Shown here: one piece after another, positions 8,414 through 16,521 of the stretch
Layout: each line of letters begins with the position of its first letter
How positions within the stretch are numbered: the stretch's first letter is position 1
Origin: CAMTWZ01 sp041749075
GTDB lineage: Bacteria; Bacteroidota; Rhodothermia; Balneolales; HLUCCA01
Reading direction: 5' to 3'
NCBI GenBank assembly: GCA_041749075.1
Contig: JBGTBY010000025.1
Location: forward strand, 110,562 to 174,561
DNA length: 64,000 nt
Made by a program: the position numbers and the translations under genes
The notes under the pieces: model-generated
The model's database searches: none
What the model saw: only the letters and a program-made list of their open reading frames with translations
Told to the model about the DNA's origin: nothing

Positions 8414-9700
8414 ATGCTAATAGAATTCTCAGTCTCAAATTTTCTCTCTTTCAAAGACAGAAAGTCTATGAGTTTACAAGCAACGCCCATAAAGGACCAT
8501 CCAGACAGTATAATTACAGAAAGATATAAATTGCTTAAAGGCGCCATAATTTATGGCGCAAACGCTAGTGGTAAAAGTAATTTTGTAAAAGCAATGAGTA
8601 CAATGAGAAGACTTGTACTAAAATCTTTTGAAAAGTCCTCAGCTACTGAATTAGATATTACTCCGTTTCTTCTACACACCGGTTTTGATTCTAAACCATC
8701 ACTCTTTGAAGTATTGTTTCTGTTAAATGATATTCGTTATAGATATGGATTTGAAGTTGATAATACCTCTGTAAGAGGAGAATGGTTATTTGAAGCGAAA
8801 AAGAATACTGAAAAACCATTGTTTATAAGAGAAAACGATGGCATTCAAGTATTCCCCTCATTTAAGGAAGGGAAAGACCTAGAGGAAAAAACCAGAGACA
8901 ATACATTATTCCTTGCTGTTGCAGACCAATTTAACGGAACAATAGCAAAAAATATAATGCATTGGTTCAATAATTTTATTACTATATCTGGTCTTAGTCA
9001 TGAAGGGTATAAAGCAGTAACTTTTAAAATGCTTGAAAATGACAATACTAAACCCGTTCTACAAAGTTTTTATAATCAACTTGATCTAGGATTTGATGAT
9101 ATAAAAATTGTAAAGAAAACCTTCGATTCCAATGAGCTTCCTAAATATTTGCCAGAAGCTATACTCAAACAAATGGTAACGGACTTAGAAGGCAAGACAT
9201 TAGTAAATGTTAAAACTCTTCACAAAAAATATAATGACAACAAAGAGATTGAAAAACTAGAAGAGTTTGATATGAGAAGTCAAGAATCTTCCGGAACGAA
9301 TAAAATATTTAATATTTCAGGGCCTGTTTTTGATGTTCTTTCTGATGGTGGTGTTTTAATTATTGACGAATTAGATGCTAGTCTGCATCCATTGCTAACT
9401 TTAGCAGTTACGAAACTTTTCAATTCTCAAGAACATAACCCAAAAAATGCACAATTAATTTTTTCAACTCACGACACTAATCTATTGTGTTATGGAAATT
9501 ACCGTAGAGATCAGGTATTCTTTGTCGAGAAAGATGAATTTGGTGCATCTGATTTATACTCATTAGTGGAATATAATGAAAATGGGAAAAAAATCAGAAA
9601 CGATCGATCCTTCGAGAAAGATTATATTCAAGGACGATATGGAGCGATTCCTTATATTGGTAACATTAAAACACTATTGGATAAATGGCAAGAAAAATAA
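8414..9700 (+). CDS. RloA/AbiL-type AAA ATPase of a defence pair
   Basis: 428 residues from ATG 8414; a TTG at 8375 would add 13 non-conserved residues, while MLIEFSVSNFLSFKD is the usual start of this ATP-binding family. Walker A GANASGKS is at 48-55, the Walker B VLIIDELDASLHP is followed by the switch His in FSTHDTNLL, and an ABC-like signature (SQESSGTNK) precedes it. Such SMC/OLD-like ATPases pair with a second effector protein. The next gene overlaps by 16 bp and is RloB-like. The pair is strongly AT-rich compared with its surroundings, a sign of transfer. Role in phage defence is inferred from the family. Confidence 0.88.
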   Translation: MLIEFSVSNFLSFKDRKSMSLQATPIKDHPDSIITERYKLLKGAIIYGANASGKSNFVKAMSTMRRLVLKSFEKSSATELDITPFLLHTGFDSKPSLFEVLFLLNDIRYRYGFEVDNTSVRGEWLFEAKKNTEKPLFIRENDGIQVFPSFKEGKDLEEKTRDNTLFLAVADQFNGTIAKNIMHWFNNFITISGLSHEGYKAVTFKMLENDNTKPVLQSFYNQLDLGFDDIKIVKKTFDSNELPKYLPEAILKQMVTDLEGKTLVNVKTLHKKYNDNKEIEKLEEFDMRSQESSGTNKIFNISGPVFDVLSDGGVLIIDELDASLHPLLTLAVTKLFNSQEHNPKNAQLIFSTHDTNLLCYGNYRRDQVFFVEKDEFGASDLYSLVEYNENGKKIRNDRSFEKDYIQGRYGAIPYIGNIKTLLDKWQEK

Positions 9701-10407
9701 AAATCGAGCCTGCCATAGTAAAAAGACGTGAAAGGCAAGAAGCAAGAAGGCAGATAAATAATAAACCTAAAAGAAAGCGATACTTAATTGTTTGTGAAGG
9801 AGAAAAGACAGAGCCTAATTATTTTGAAGCCCTTAAATTAGCATTACCCAAAGGCGTTTTAGAAGTAGTAGACTTTAGAATAATTGGTGAAGGATTTAAC
9901 ACAGAGAGTCTTGTTCAACAAGCAATCGCGCTTAGAGCAAAATGGGAGTCTGAATCTGGAAGGAAGATTGATAAACTATGGGTCGTGTTTGACAAGGATA
10001 GTTTTTTACCTGCTGCTTTTAACAGTGCAATACAACTTTGTGAAAACACTCCAAAAACAGAAGCTGCATGGAGTAATGAAGCGTTTGAAATTTGGTATTT
10101 ATTACACTTTGAGTTTTATGACACAGGAATCACAAGAGACACATATAAGCAAAGGATTCAAACCAACTTTAGAAATAAAGGATTAGTTGATTTTGTGTAT
10201 GCAAAAAACAGAACAGACATGTTCGATTTATTAACAAAGCATGCTAACAGAAACCTTGCCATTAAGCATTCTCAAAGACTTGAATCAACTTATAACGGCG
10301 CAAGAGATTTTGCTAATCAGAATCCTTGTACAACAGTATATAAGCTCGTAGTGGAGTTATTCAATCTAGAGAAAGAGCTGGCTGAAGATAATAACAATGA
10401 GGTTTAG
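9685..10407 (+). CDS. rloB: RloB-family protein, Toprim-like probable effector
   Basis: 240 residues, basic N-terminus (RRERQEARRQINNKPKRKR), then KRYLIVCEGEKTEPNYFEAL with Glu38, and LWVVFDKDSF with Asp103/Asp105, the Glu plus DxD pattern of Toprim nucleases; NEAFEIWYLLHFEF is a strongly conserved RloB signature. It overlaps the ATPase gene, so the two are translationally coupled. RloB is known beside type I restriction loci and, as AbiLii, in lactococcal abortive infection; AriA/AriB (PARIS) has the same two-part design. No restriction genes are present here. Nuclease activity is inferred from motif only. Confidence 0.85.
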   Translation: MARKIKIEPAIVKRRERQEARRQINNKPKRKRYLIVCEGEKTEPNYFEALKLALPKGVLEVVDFRIIGEGFNTESLVQQAIALRAKWESESGRKIDKLWVVFDKDSFLPAAFNSAIQLCENTPKTEAAWSNEAFEIWYLLHFEFYDTGITRDTYKQRIQTNFRNKGLVDFVYAKNRTDMFDLLTKHANRNLAIKHSQRLESTYNGARDFANQNPCTTVYKLVVELFNLEKELAEDNNNEV

Positions 10408-10409
10408 TT

Positions 10410-10613
10410 TTGACATCAAAAAAAGGCTCGTCACTTGACATCATCAAGCTCTCTGATGAGCAAAAACTCCTACTAGAACTGAGCGACAGCGACATCCTAC
10501 ATGGACGCATCATCTCCCACGAAGCCCTAATGAAGAACACATTCGAATGGCTGAACCAAACCCCATACTCTCCTACCTCAACTCTCTCCCACGTTCCTAG
10601 CGTCAATCCTTAA
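10410..10613 (+). CDS. Small hypothetical protein, possibly an antitoxin remnant
   Basis: 67 codons starting with TTG two bases after rloB. The middle (LSDEQKLLLELSDSDILHGRIISHEALMKN) resembles the dimerisation region of small Bacteroidota antitoxins ('...LSEEDIxxGRxISHEE...'), but the end runs into the DUF1801 fragment and stops at CCTTAA. It may be truncated. No partner toxin follows. Low certainty that it is expressed. Confidence 0.4.
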   Translation: MTSKKGSSLDIIKLSDEQKLLLELSDSDILHGRIISHEALMKNTFEWLNQTPYSPTSTLSHVPSVNP

Positions 10614-10777
10614 GCGATTTGCGGGATCAGATCCTGAGTATCGCTCCGGGTTTGGAGGAGCGGCTGAGTCGGAGTGTGCCGTTCTTCTATCATAGGGGAA
10701 GCGAGCGGTCGGGTACTGATCCTCCAAAGAATTTGCTCCGTTACCAATTTTGGGTAACTTTGAAAAAAGTTCAATGA
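10614..10777 (+). pseudogene. DUF1801-domain gene fragment
   Basis: From 10619 the frame reads LRDQILSIAPGLEERLSR then VPFF, the characteristic N-terminal block of DUF1801 (YdhG-like) proteins, then degenerates and stops at 10775. No start codon is available. A shorter damaged copy lies at 7165-7210, so the same fragment brackets the hydrolase and rloAB. Confidence 0.65.
10740..10758. promoter_or_regulatory. Possible parDE operator
   Basis: GTTACC and GGTAAC form a 6-bp inverted repeat around a 7-nt centre, ending 20 nt before the parD ATG at 10779. Position fits autoregulation by the ribbon-helix-helix antitoxin. Confidence 0.35.
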
Positions 10778-10778
10778 C

Positions 10779-11027
10779 ATGAAAAACACATCCATCTCTC
10801 TCGGAAATTATTTCGACCAGTTTGTGAGCGAGCAAGTTTCTGTTGGACGCTATAAAAACGTTAGCGAAGTGATTCGCGCAGGACTTCGTCTTTTGGAAGA
10901 TGAAGAAAGCAGAGCAATGGCTTTGAAAAGTGCCATTCAGAAAGGTTTGGAAAGTCCAAGAGTCGAAGATTTTGATTTTGACGAAAATCTGATTCGACTA
11001 AAAGCTGAGAAGCGAAAAAATGGCTAA
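10779..11027 (+). CDS. parD: ParD-like type II antitoxin
   Basis: 82 residues. The N-terminal MKNTSISLGNYFDQFVSEQV ... YKNVSEVIRAGLRLLEDEES is the ribbon-helix-helix DNA-binding domain of ParD/CC2985-type antitoxins; the C-terminal SPRVEDFDFDENLIRLKAEK would wrap the toxin. It overlaps the ParE gene by 8 bp, the normal coupling in these modules, and likely represses its own promoter. Confidence 0.92.
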   Translation: MKNTSISLGNYFDQFVSEQVSVGRYKNVSEVIRAGLRLLEDEESRAMALKSAIQKGLESPRVEDFDFDENLIRLKAEKRKNG

Positions 11028-11319
11028 GGTCATTTTTCGACAAGAAGCCATTGACGACTTGAATACCATTTGGGAGTATACGTTTGAACAATGGTCCGAA
11101 ATTCAAGCCGATCACTATTATGCAATGCTCAAACTTGCTTGTAAGGAAATCGGTAAAAATCCTGGAATCGGAAAAGAGTATGATACAATAGCACAACATG
11201 TATTCGGATTGCATTCCGGGAGACATATCATTTTTTATCGACACATAGAACGAGGTGAAATTGATGTGATTCGGATTTTGCACGAACGAATGGATTTGAA
11301 ATTCCGATTGAACATGTAA
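11020..11319 (+). CDS. parE: ParE-like type II toxin
   Basis: 99 residues of the RelE/ParE superfamily: FRQEAIDDLNTIWEYTFEQW, the middle region NPGIGKEYD, and the C-terminal HIIFYRH ... IDVIRILHERMDLKFRL typical of ParE gyrase-poisoning toxins. Complete length, no damage seen. It is the second gene of the ParDE unit placed between the DUF1801 fragment and the damaged SMR gene. Confidence 0.92.
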   Translation: MAKVIFRQEAIDDLNTIWEYTFEQWSEIQADHYYAMLKLACKEIGKNPGIGKEYDTIAQHVFGLHSGRHIIFYRHIERGEIDVIRILHERMDLKFRLNM

Positions 11320-11344
11320 ACTGGGAAGCCCAAAATTGAAACCC

Positions 11345-11602
11345 ATGAACTGGATCGCACTACTCATCGCAGGAATCTTTGAAATCGGCTGGCCCTTGGG
11401 CTTGAAACTGTCGCAACAGCCAGGAAACAGCAATTTAAAAATCGGAGCCATTGGCACGTTCGCAGTAGGAATACTCTACTTTGGCGATTCGGCAAGCATG
11501 ATGAGGCTTTTGGCCGCTTCGCTGATCGTGATTGGTATCGTTGGACTCAAATTCGCAAGCTTAAAGGAAACGTATCAACTATGTTTTGAACAGGAACAGT
11601 GA
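11345..11602 (+). pseudogene. SMR (SugE-like) transporter with in-frame internal deletion
   Basis: 85 residues instead of the usual 105-110. The first helix MNWIALLIAGIFEIGWPLGL, with the essential membrane Glu, and the last two (GAIGTFAVGILYFGDSAS, LLAASLIVIGIVGLKFAS) are intact SugE-like segments, but about 40 residues covering helix 2 and most of helix 3 are missing; QQPGNSNLKIGAIG joins the ends. The C-terminus also has an extra tail (LKETYQLCFEQEQ). A three-helix SMR protein would not be expected to transport. Listed as a probable pseudogene although the frame is open. Confidence 0.7.
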
Positions 11603-11610
11603 CGGATAGA

Positions 11611-11650
11611 AATTCCTAAAAGCTCCCGATTTTGAATAGTTTTAGGAATT
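11611..11650. terminator. Perfect 11-bp inverted repeat after the SMR gene
   Basis: AATTCCTAAAA (11611-11621) and TTTTAGGAATT (11640-11650) are perfect complements with an 18-nt loop. It lies 9 bp after the SMR stop and 35 bp before the Crp-type regulator ATG; it may be a terminator or an operator of that regulator. Confidence 0.45.
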
Positions 11651-11685
11651 TGTGAACCATTACGATTGAGCAACATTGATTTAGC

Positions 11686-12264
11686 ATGCTCGAAAACACC
11701 ATCACCGACATCACCCCTCTCGATCCCGCCTCGCAAGAAGCTTTTCACTCTCTTTTTTCCGATGTGAGCTTTAAAAAAGGCACCGCCTTCGCGAAACGCG
11801 GAGAGGTGTCGAAGCAGATCGCCATCGTGCAGGATGGAGTCCTACGAGCGTATTTCACCAAGAACGACGGTGAACAGTACAACAAGACGTTCTTCAAGCA
11901 GGGCCATTATGTGGGAGCGTTTTCGTCGTTGGTCACCGGTAGCAAGAACCTGATCGACATCGATTGCCTCACCGATTGCGTGTTACAGGTCGCATCCTAC
12001 CAACAGATCCGGAATTTGTACGAGCAACATCCATCCGTCGAACGCTTGGCCCGCATCCTCGCCGAACAATTCTTTGTGGTGAAGGAGAAGCGCGAGATCG
12101 AGCTGGTCACCCTCGACGCGAAAGACCGTTATGCCATTTTCCTGAATGAACATCCCGGACTCGATCAACTCATTCCGCAATATCATATCGCCTCGTATCT
12201 GGGGGTGAGTCCGACCCAACTCAGCCGAATCCGCGCGCAGAAATCGAAATCTTTACCTATGTAA
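11686..12264 (+). CDS. Crp/Fnr-family transcriptional regulator
   Basis: 192 residues: an N-terminal cyclic-nucleotide-binding beta-roll (VSFKKGTAFAKRGEVSKQIAIVQDGVLRAYF) and a C-terminal winged helix (PQYHIASYLGVSPTQLSRIRA). No Cys cluster for an Fe-S centre is seen, so it is not an oxygen-sensing FNR. It precedes an SDR gene and a VTT membrane protein by short gaps and may control them. Confidence 0.9.
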   Translation: MLENTITDITPLDPASQEAFHSLFSDVSFKKGTAFAKRGEVSKQIAIVQDGVLRAYFTKNDGEQYNKTFFKQGHYVGAFSSLVTGSKNLIDIDCLTDCVLQVASYQQIRNLYEQHPSVERLARILAEQFFVVKEKREIELVTLDAKDRYAIFLNEHPGLDQLIPQYHIASYLGVSPTQLSRIRAQKSKSLPM

Positions 12265-12322
12265 ATGCGCGCGCCGCCGAAAGCCCGGACCTTTGTGCCA
12301 TCACACATTTCACAAAGGAACC

Positions 12323-13060
12323 ATGCGGCTACACGGAAACAAACTCCTCATCACGGGGGCTACGGCAGGCATCGGGGAAGCACTATTAAAAGGCTTTCTC
12401 GACCTCGACAACACGATTATCGCGGTCGGGCGCAATCGCGAAAAACTCATAGAATTGGGGAATTTCGATTCACGAATCATCCCGTTCGAATGCGACATTT
12501 CACAACAAGACGAGCTCGACCGATTGGTGATGTTCATCGAACACCATCACCGCGACACGAACATTCTCATCAACAACGCGGGCATCCAATTCAATTATCG
12601 ATTCGAGGATGAACCCCAGCCTTTGGGCAAGATCGAGCAGGAAATCAATATCAATTTCCTGGCTCCTGTGAAGCTGATCAGCCTCCTGCTTCCCACCCTC
12701 ACGATGAATGAAAACGCGGCGATCGTGAATGTGACATCCGGACTCGCCCTCGTTCCGAAAAAACAAGCTCCAGTCTACTGCGGAACCAAGGCGGCCATGC
12801 ACATCTTCACGAAATCCTTGCGTTGGCAACTCCCGAATATTCAGGTATTTGAGCTGATTCCGCCCTTGGTCGACACTCAGATGACTGCAGGCCGCGGACG
12901 CGGGAAAATCACTCCGAAATCCCTCACATTCGAATTCCTGAATGCGTTCGAGAACGATGTGTTGGAAGTGAACATCGGCAAAGTGAAATGGCTGAGGGTG
13001 ATTCAGCGGATCAGTCCGTCGCTGGCCGACCGCATCATGAAACACGGAGGCGAACCATGA
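12323..13060 (+). CDS. SDR family oxidoreductase (DltE-like)
   Basis: 245 residues from ATG 12323, chosen because AAAGGA lies just upstream; an upstream TTG would add ten His-rich residues. It has the Rossmann motif TGATAGIGEALL, NNAGIQ, and the catalytic YCGTKAA, and resembles the DltE/YjgI-like uncharacterised SDR group. The end overlaps the next gene by 4 bp (ATGA), showing translational coupling. Confidence 0.88.
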   Translation: MRLHGNKLLITGATAGIGEALLKGFLDLDNTIIAVGRNREKLIELGNFDSRIIPFECDISQQDELDRLVMFIEHHHRDTNILINNAGIQFNYRFEDEPQPLGKIEQEININFLAPVKLISLLLPTLTMNENAAIVNVTSGLALVPKKQAPVYCGTKAAMHIFTKSLRWQLPNIQVFELIPPLVDTQMTAGRGRGKITPKSLTFEFLNAFENDVLEVNIGKVKWLRVIQRISPSLADRIMKHGGEP

Positions 13061-13716
13061 ACGGATTGCTCAAAGTGATGCTCATCCTCGCGGCGTTTTT
13101 CGCCTCCACGTTCATCATCGCACGCTTGGCCGGATTTCTGAGTCTCGACGACATCACATCATGGTTCGAATCGCTACAGGATGTCGATCCGCTGGTCCTG
13201 TTCGTGCTCGTCGTGGCGCTGCTGTTCAGCGATTTGTTCATCGCCATTCCCACGCTCACCATCACCATCCTGTCGGGGTATTTCCTGGGTTTCGCAGTCG
13301 GAAGCAGTGCCGCCATCACCGGCATGATGCTGGCCGGGACGGCGGGATATGGGCTGAGTCGGCGGTTCGGGGAACGCGTGTTGAGGCGGATTCTGTCGTC
13401 GGATGAAAAGCGAAACGAGGCCATCGCCAGTTTCCAAACGCACGGACTCGCCATGATTCTGCTCAGCCGCGTTTCTCCGATTCTGCCGGAAGTCTCAGCC
13501 TGCATGGCCGGAATGACGGGGATGCGATTCAGCACGTTCATCCTGGTGTGGAGCGCGAACACCATCCCTTATGCCACGATCGCTGCGTATTCGGGATCCA
13601 TCAGCAGCTTGGGGAACCCGCAACCGGCCATTTATACCGCCATCGCGCTGAATGCGGTTTTATGGCTGGGATGGGTGGTGATGCGCAAAAGGGCGAGAGT
13701 GCTAGCTAGTGATTGA
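13057..13716 (+). CDS. TVP38/TMEM64-type VTT-domain membrane protein
   Basis: 219 residues from the ATG that overlaps the SDR stop. About five hydrophobic segments and the VTT-domain signature region (IPTLTITILSGYFLGFAVGSS ... AGTAGYGLSRRFG ... LLSRVSPILPEVSACMAGMTGM) are present. DedA/TVP38 proteins act in membrane lipid transport and homeostasis; the precise role here is unknown. Confidence 0.85.
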   Translation: MNGLLKVMLILAAFFASTFIIARLAGFLSLDDITSWFESLQDVDPLVLFVLVVALLFSDLFIAIPTLTITILSGYFLGFAVGSSAAITGMMLAGTAGYGLSRRFGERVLRRILSSDEKRNEAIASFQTHGLAMILLSRVSPILPEVSACMAGMTGMRFSTFILVWSANTIPYATIAAYSGSISSLGNPQPAIYTAIALNAVLWLGWVVMRKRARVLASD

Positions 13717-13797
13717 ATTCCACCAATCCGTTTCCGATATTCATGAAAAGAGATAGCTAAACACATGAAACTGGCAACAGATAAACGGCTAATTTAA

Positions 13798-14673
13798 ATG
13801 GATAAAACGATTCAATTTTATAATGAGGTGATGCACTACTTCGAAGTGAATTATTTGAACCTTGCCTTTATCCTAATATTTGTAGCAATCGGGTTTTTAT
13901 TCGCCAACTTTATACAACGTCGAATACGATCACGCTTAGTAAACAAATCGCCTAACCACATTACGGCTAATTTCACTGCTCAAATTGTGGGGTTTATTCT
14001 TAAAACATGTATTGTATTTATCACACTATACATGCTTGGACTTAGTTCGTTTACAAACAAATTACTTGCAGGTGCTGGTCTACTTACATTTGTAATCGGT
14101 TTTGCGCTAAAAGATATTGGCGAAAACTTTTTGGCAGGAATTATTCTGGCTTTTAAAAGCCCCTTTAGATTAGATGATTTAATTGAGGTAAACGGCATCA
14201 TAGGTCATGTTAAAACCATCAGCATAAGAGAAACACTCTTAAAGACCCTAGATGGTAAAGATGTTTTCATGCCAAACTCGATTATCCTTAAAAATCCATT
14301 ATTTAATTACACCATCGATGGGTTTTTACGGTATGAATTTACAGTGGGTATTGCCTACGAAAACAAACCTACTGAAGCGATTAAACTCATACTTGATACG
14401 GTAAATAATGTGGAAGGCGTTTTGAAAGGCCAAAAAAAAGCGAACATAACAATCAGTGAACTATCTACTAGCACCATAAATATCAGTGTGAAGTTTTGGA
14501 TCGACACCTTTAAATCCACCCGGCGCTTGGTACACCATAATATTCGTTCACAGGTTATGAATGACGTTATTGCAGCACTAATCGCAAATGGCTATAGCCT
14601 ACCAGCATCAATTGTTGAATTGAAAAATTATGAGCCCTATGGCAATATGAAACTGGAGATTGAACAAAAATGA
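13798..14673 (+). CDS. MscS-family mechanosensitive channel
   Basis: 291 residues: three N-terminal hydrophobic segments, then the conserved pore/upper-beta region LLTFVIGFALKDIGENFLAGI, SPFRLDDLIEVNGIIGHV, and VFMPNSIILKNPLFNYT, all diagnostic of small-conductance MscS channels. It gates under membrane tension to release solutes. The gene is noticeably AT-rich compared with its left neighbours and stands alone. Confidence 0.92.
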   Translation: MDKTIQFYNEVMHYFEVNYLNLAFILIFVAIGFLFANFIQRRIRSRLVNKSPNHITANFTAQIVGFILKTCIVFITLYMLGLSSFTNKLLAGAGLLTFVIGFALKDIGENFLAGIILAFKSPFRLDDLIEVNGIIGHVKTISIRETLLKTLDGKDVFMPNSIILKNPLFNYTIDGFLRYEFTVGIAYENKPTEAIKLILDTVNNVEGVLKGQKKANITISELSTSTINISVKFWIDTFKSTRRLVHHNIRSQVMNDVIAALIANGYSLPASIVELKNYEPYGNMKLEIEQK

Positions 14674-14676
14674 GAA

Positions 14677-14717
14677 TGCAATGGATGGATCCCTTGTAAC
14701 GAGGACCCATCCTTGCA
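14677..14717. terminator. Inverted repeat between convergent genes
   Basis: GCAATGGATGG and CCCATCCTTGC form an imperfect stem between the stop of the MscS gene and the stop of the minus-strand ferritin-like gene. There is no clear T tract; a shared terminator is plausible. Confidence 0.35.
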
Positions 14718-14723
14718 CAACAC

Positions 14724-15536
14724 CTACGATACGATGAACAAACCAGCGATTTGGTTCACTTCAGCCATTGTAAGAAACTCGTCCCACGCTTCGGTGACGG
14801 CATCCGCGCCAACGTTGGTCACTGAAGTCACTGTTACTCCCAGCTGAACCATCTGATTTTCTCCATTGTACACGGCCTGAGTGGCTTCAGGCATCCCAGC
14901 ACCCCGATTGTTTTGGGTAATCCATCCTTTCAATCCTCGGAGTCGACGCACCTCTGACGCATGCCGAGCCTCAACGGAATGAATGGCCAAAGCAGCGGTG
15001 AGAATAGGCCCATTCCCTTTGAGTGCCGGTGCCTGGCCTTTATAGGCTCGTACACCCGTATCCTCAAATGCCTGCGAAAGCGCCAGGAACTGGGCATAAT
15101 TGTTAAACGGATCAAATGCACCACTCACGGTAAAATCGAATGTCGGTTTCGCAACCGGTGTCCCACTCAAGGAAGTGATGGTATCAATCAAGAAATCCAC
15201 GTGTTGCTGTTCGTGTTTGGCAATCTGAACGAAGATGTCTTTGTCTTTCCCACTTGGAATCAAACCAGATCGGCTATTTCCCATTTTGTAGTACTCGTTT
15301 TCCAAATGCTCCAAGGTTAAGGCAAAATTCAAGACGCCGATCACTTGACTCGTGCTTTGAGCCTTGACCGGAGATGCAAACGTCGACAGCACTCCCAAAG
15401 GGATGGCCGCCAACGCAAGTTTTTTACTGAATTCAGTCATCTTCAACAAAGCATCTTTTCTGCCCAAGAAGTGATCTCTTGATTCAGAATCCATTTCGTT
15501 GTCATTAATCTGGTTTAAAAAACTGATTAAACTCAT
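14724..15536 (-). CDS. Ferritin-like domain protein (Ferritin_2/PF13668 type), secreted
   Basis: 270 residues. After a polar leader with a twin-domain start, KKLALAAIPLGVLSTFASPVKAQ forms a signal segment. The body is a four-helix ferritin-like domain with LTLEHLENEYYKMG, AKHEQQHVDFL, FEDTGVRAYKG and HSVEARHASEVRRLRG, carrying the Glu/His pattern of di-metal sites. Members are linked to desiccation and stress and their metal activity is unproven. It is 30 bp downstream of a related gene, likely one transcript. Confidence 0.85.
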   Translation of the reverse strand: MSLISFLNQINDNEMDSESRDHFLGRKDALLKMTEFSKKLALAAIPLGVLSTFASPVKAQSTSQVIGVLNFALTLEHLENEYYKMGNSRSGLIPSGKDKDIFVQIAKHEQQHVDFLIDTITSLSGTPVAKPTFDFTVSGAFDPFNNYAQFLALSQAFEDTGVRAYKGQAPALKGNGPILTAALAIHSVEARHASEVRRLRGLKGWITQNNRGAGMPEATQAVYNGENQMVQLGVTVTSVTNVGADAVTEAWDEFLTMAEVNQIAGLFIVS

Positions 15537-15566
15537 ATATTTTTTCCTGTTACGGTGTTGATAGTA

Positions 15567-16280
15567 TTAATTTGGTACCGGAAGATTGCTTCCATCGATT
15601 TGCTCATTGAAGAAACTTTGAGCGATTCCAAGAACTTGACTAGGAGTTCGTGTCATCTCGAGTCCTTTTGAGTCGATAATATCATCACCTGCGAATGACG
15701 TATTGCTACTTGCAATCATCGATCGTATTGCGGCAGCATGCCGTGCTTCGACAGATACGATTTTTCCTGCCTGCACCAGATAATCCGTGTTTTGAATCAA
15801 CTGTCCCGCACCATTGTATGCGGATACTCCAAGATCTTCGAATGCCTTCGCCGTTGCCAAAACACTCGCTCGATTGGAAAAATTGACGGCACTGAAATTG
15901 AATGTCAATGTTGGAATCACACTGTTTGGTGCCACGCTCGTAAGGGCTGCCTTTAGCCAGTCTCGATGGGCCACTTCGTGTTTTCTCAAATCCTCCAGAA
16001 TCAGTCCTTCGCCAGAGCTCATTCCGCCGTAAGCTGAATTCAATACAGCGATATAAAAGGCTGCTTCAAGCTGCTCCAATGCATAGGCGTAATTCAAGAC
16101 GCCAACGTCACCGGATCCCAGATTTACTTTATCGTCAACCCGTACCGGGCTGTCTTTTTTGCAGCCGACCAGGCCAAAGGCAACGGTTGCAGCCGTTGTG
16201 ACCCCTGCATATTGTAGAAATTTTTTTCTTGAGAAGTTATTGTTGGTCGCCTTCTCCAAAACGTTATAAGTTTCAGACAT
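15567..16280 (-). CDS. Ferritin-like domain lipoprotein with Tat-like signal
   Basis: 237 residues. NFSRKKFLQYAGVTTAATVA resembles a Tat signal (SRKxFL rather than SRRxFL) and ends in GLVGC, a lipobox, so a Tat-exported lipoprotein is likely. The ferritin-like helices are ALEQLEAAFYIAVL, LRKHEVAHRDWL, FEDLGVSAYNG and VSVEARHAAAIRS. It is a paralogue of the following gene and the first gene of this two-gene unit. The 241-bp gap upstream separates it from a divergent Crp-type regulator, a likely regulator of the pair. Confidence 0.87.
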   Translation of the reverse strand: MSETYNVLEKATNNNFSRKKFLQYAGVTTAATVAFGLVGCKKDSPVRVDDKVNLGSGDVGVLNYAYALEQLEAAFYIAVLNSAYGGMSSGEGLILEDLRKHEVAHRDWLKAALTSVAPNSVIPTLTFNFSAVNFSNRASVLATAKAFEDLGVSAYNGAGQLIQNTDYLVQAGKIVSVEARHAAAIRSMIASSNTSFAGDDIIDSKGLEMTRTPSQVLGIAQSFFNEQIDGSNLPVPN

Positions 16281-16521
16281 ATTTTTCCTTAGTCATTACA
16301 GTTCATTGCGATTTATTGATAGCACACTTTTCTTGCCTTCTGACAAAGTATTATCCATTCCAATCCAACGTCATCATACGTTGTGGGAACATGTACTAAT
16401 AAAAATTACGTCCTGACTGTGTCCGTTTATCATCATGCTAGCGTTCTTGTGTTTGACTATTTTTCGCTTACTGTATGTACCCGAATGCGTTGGGTGAAAT
16501 TTTATTCGGAGAAGAAACAAA

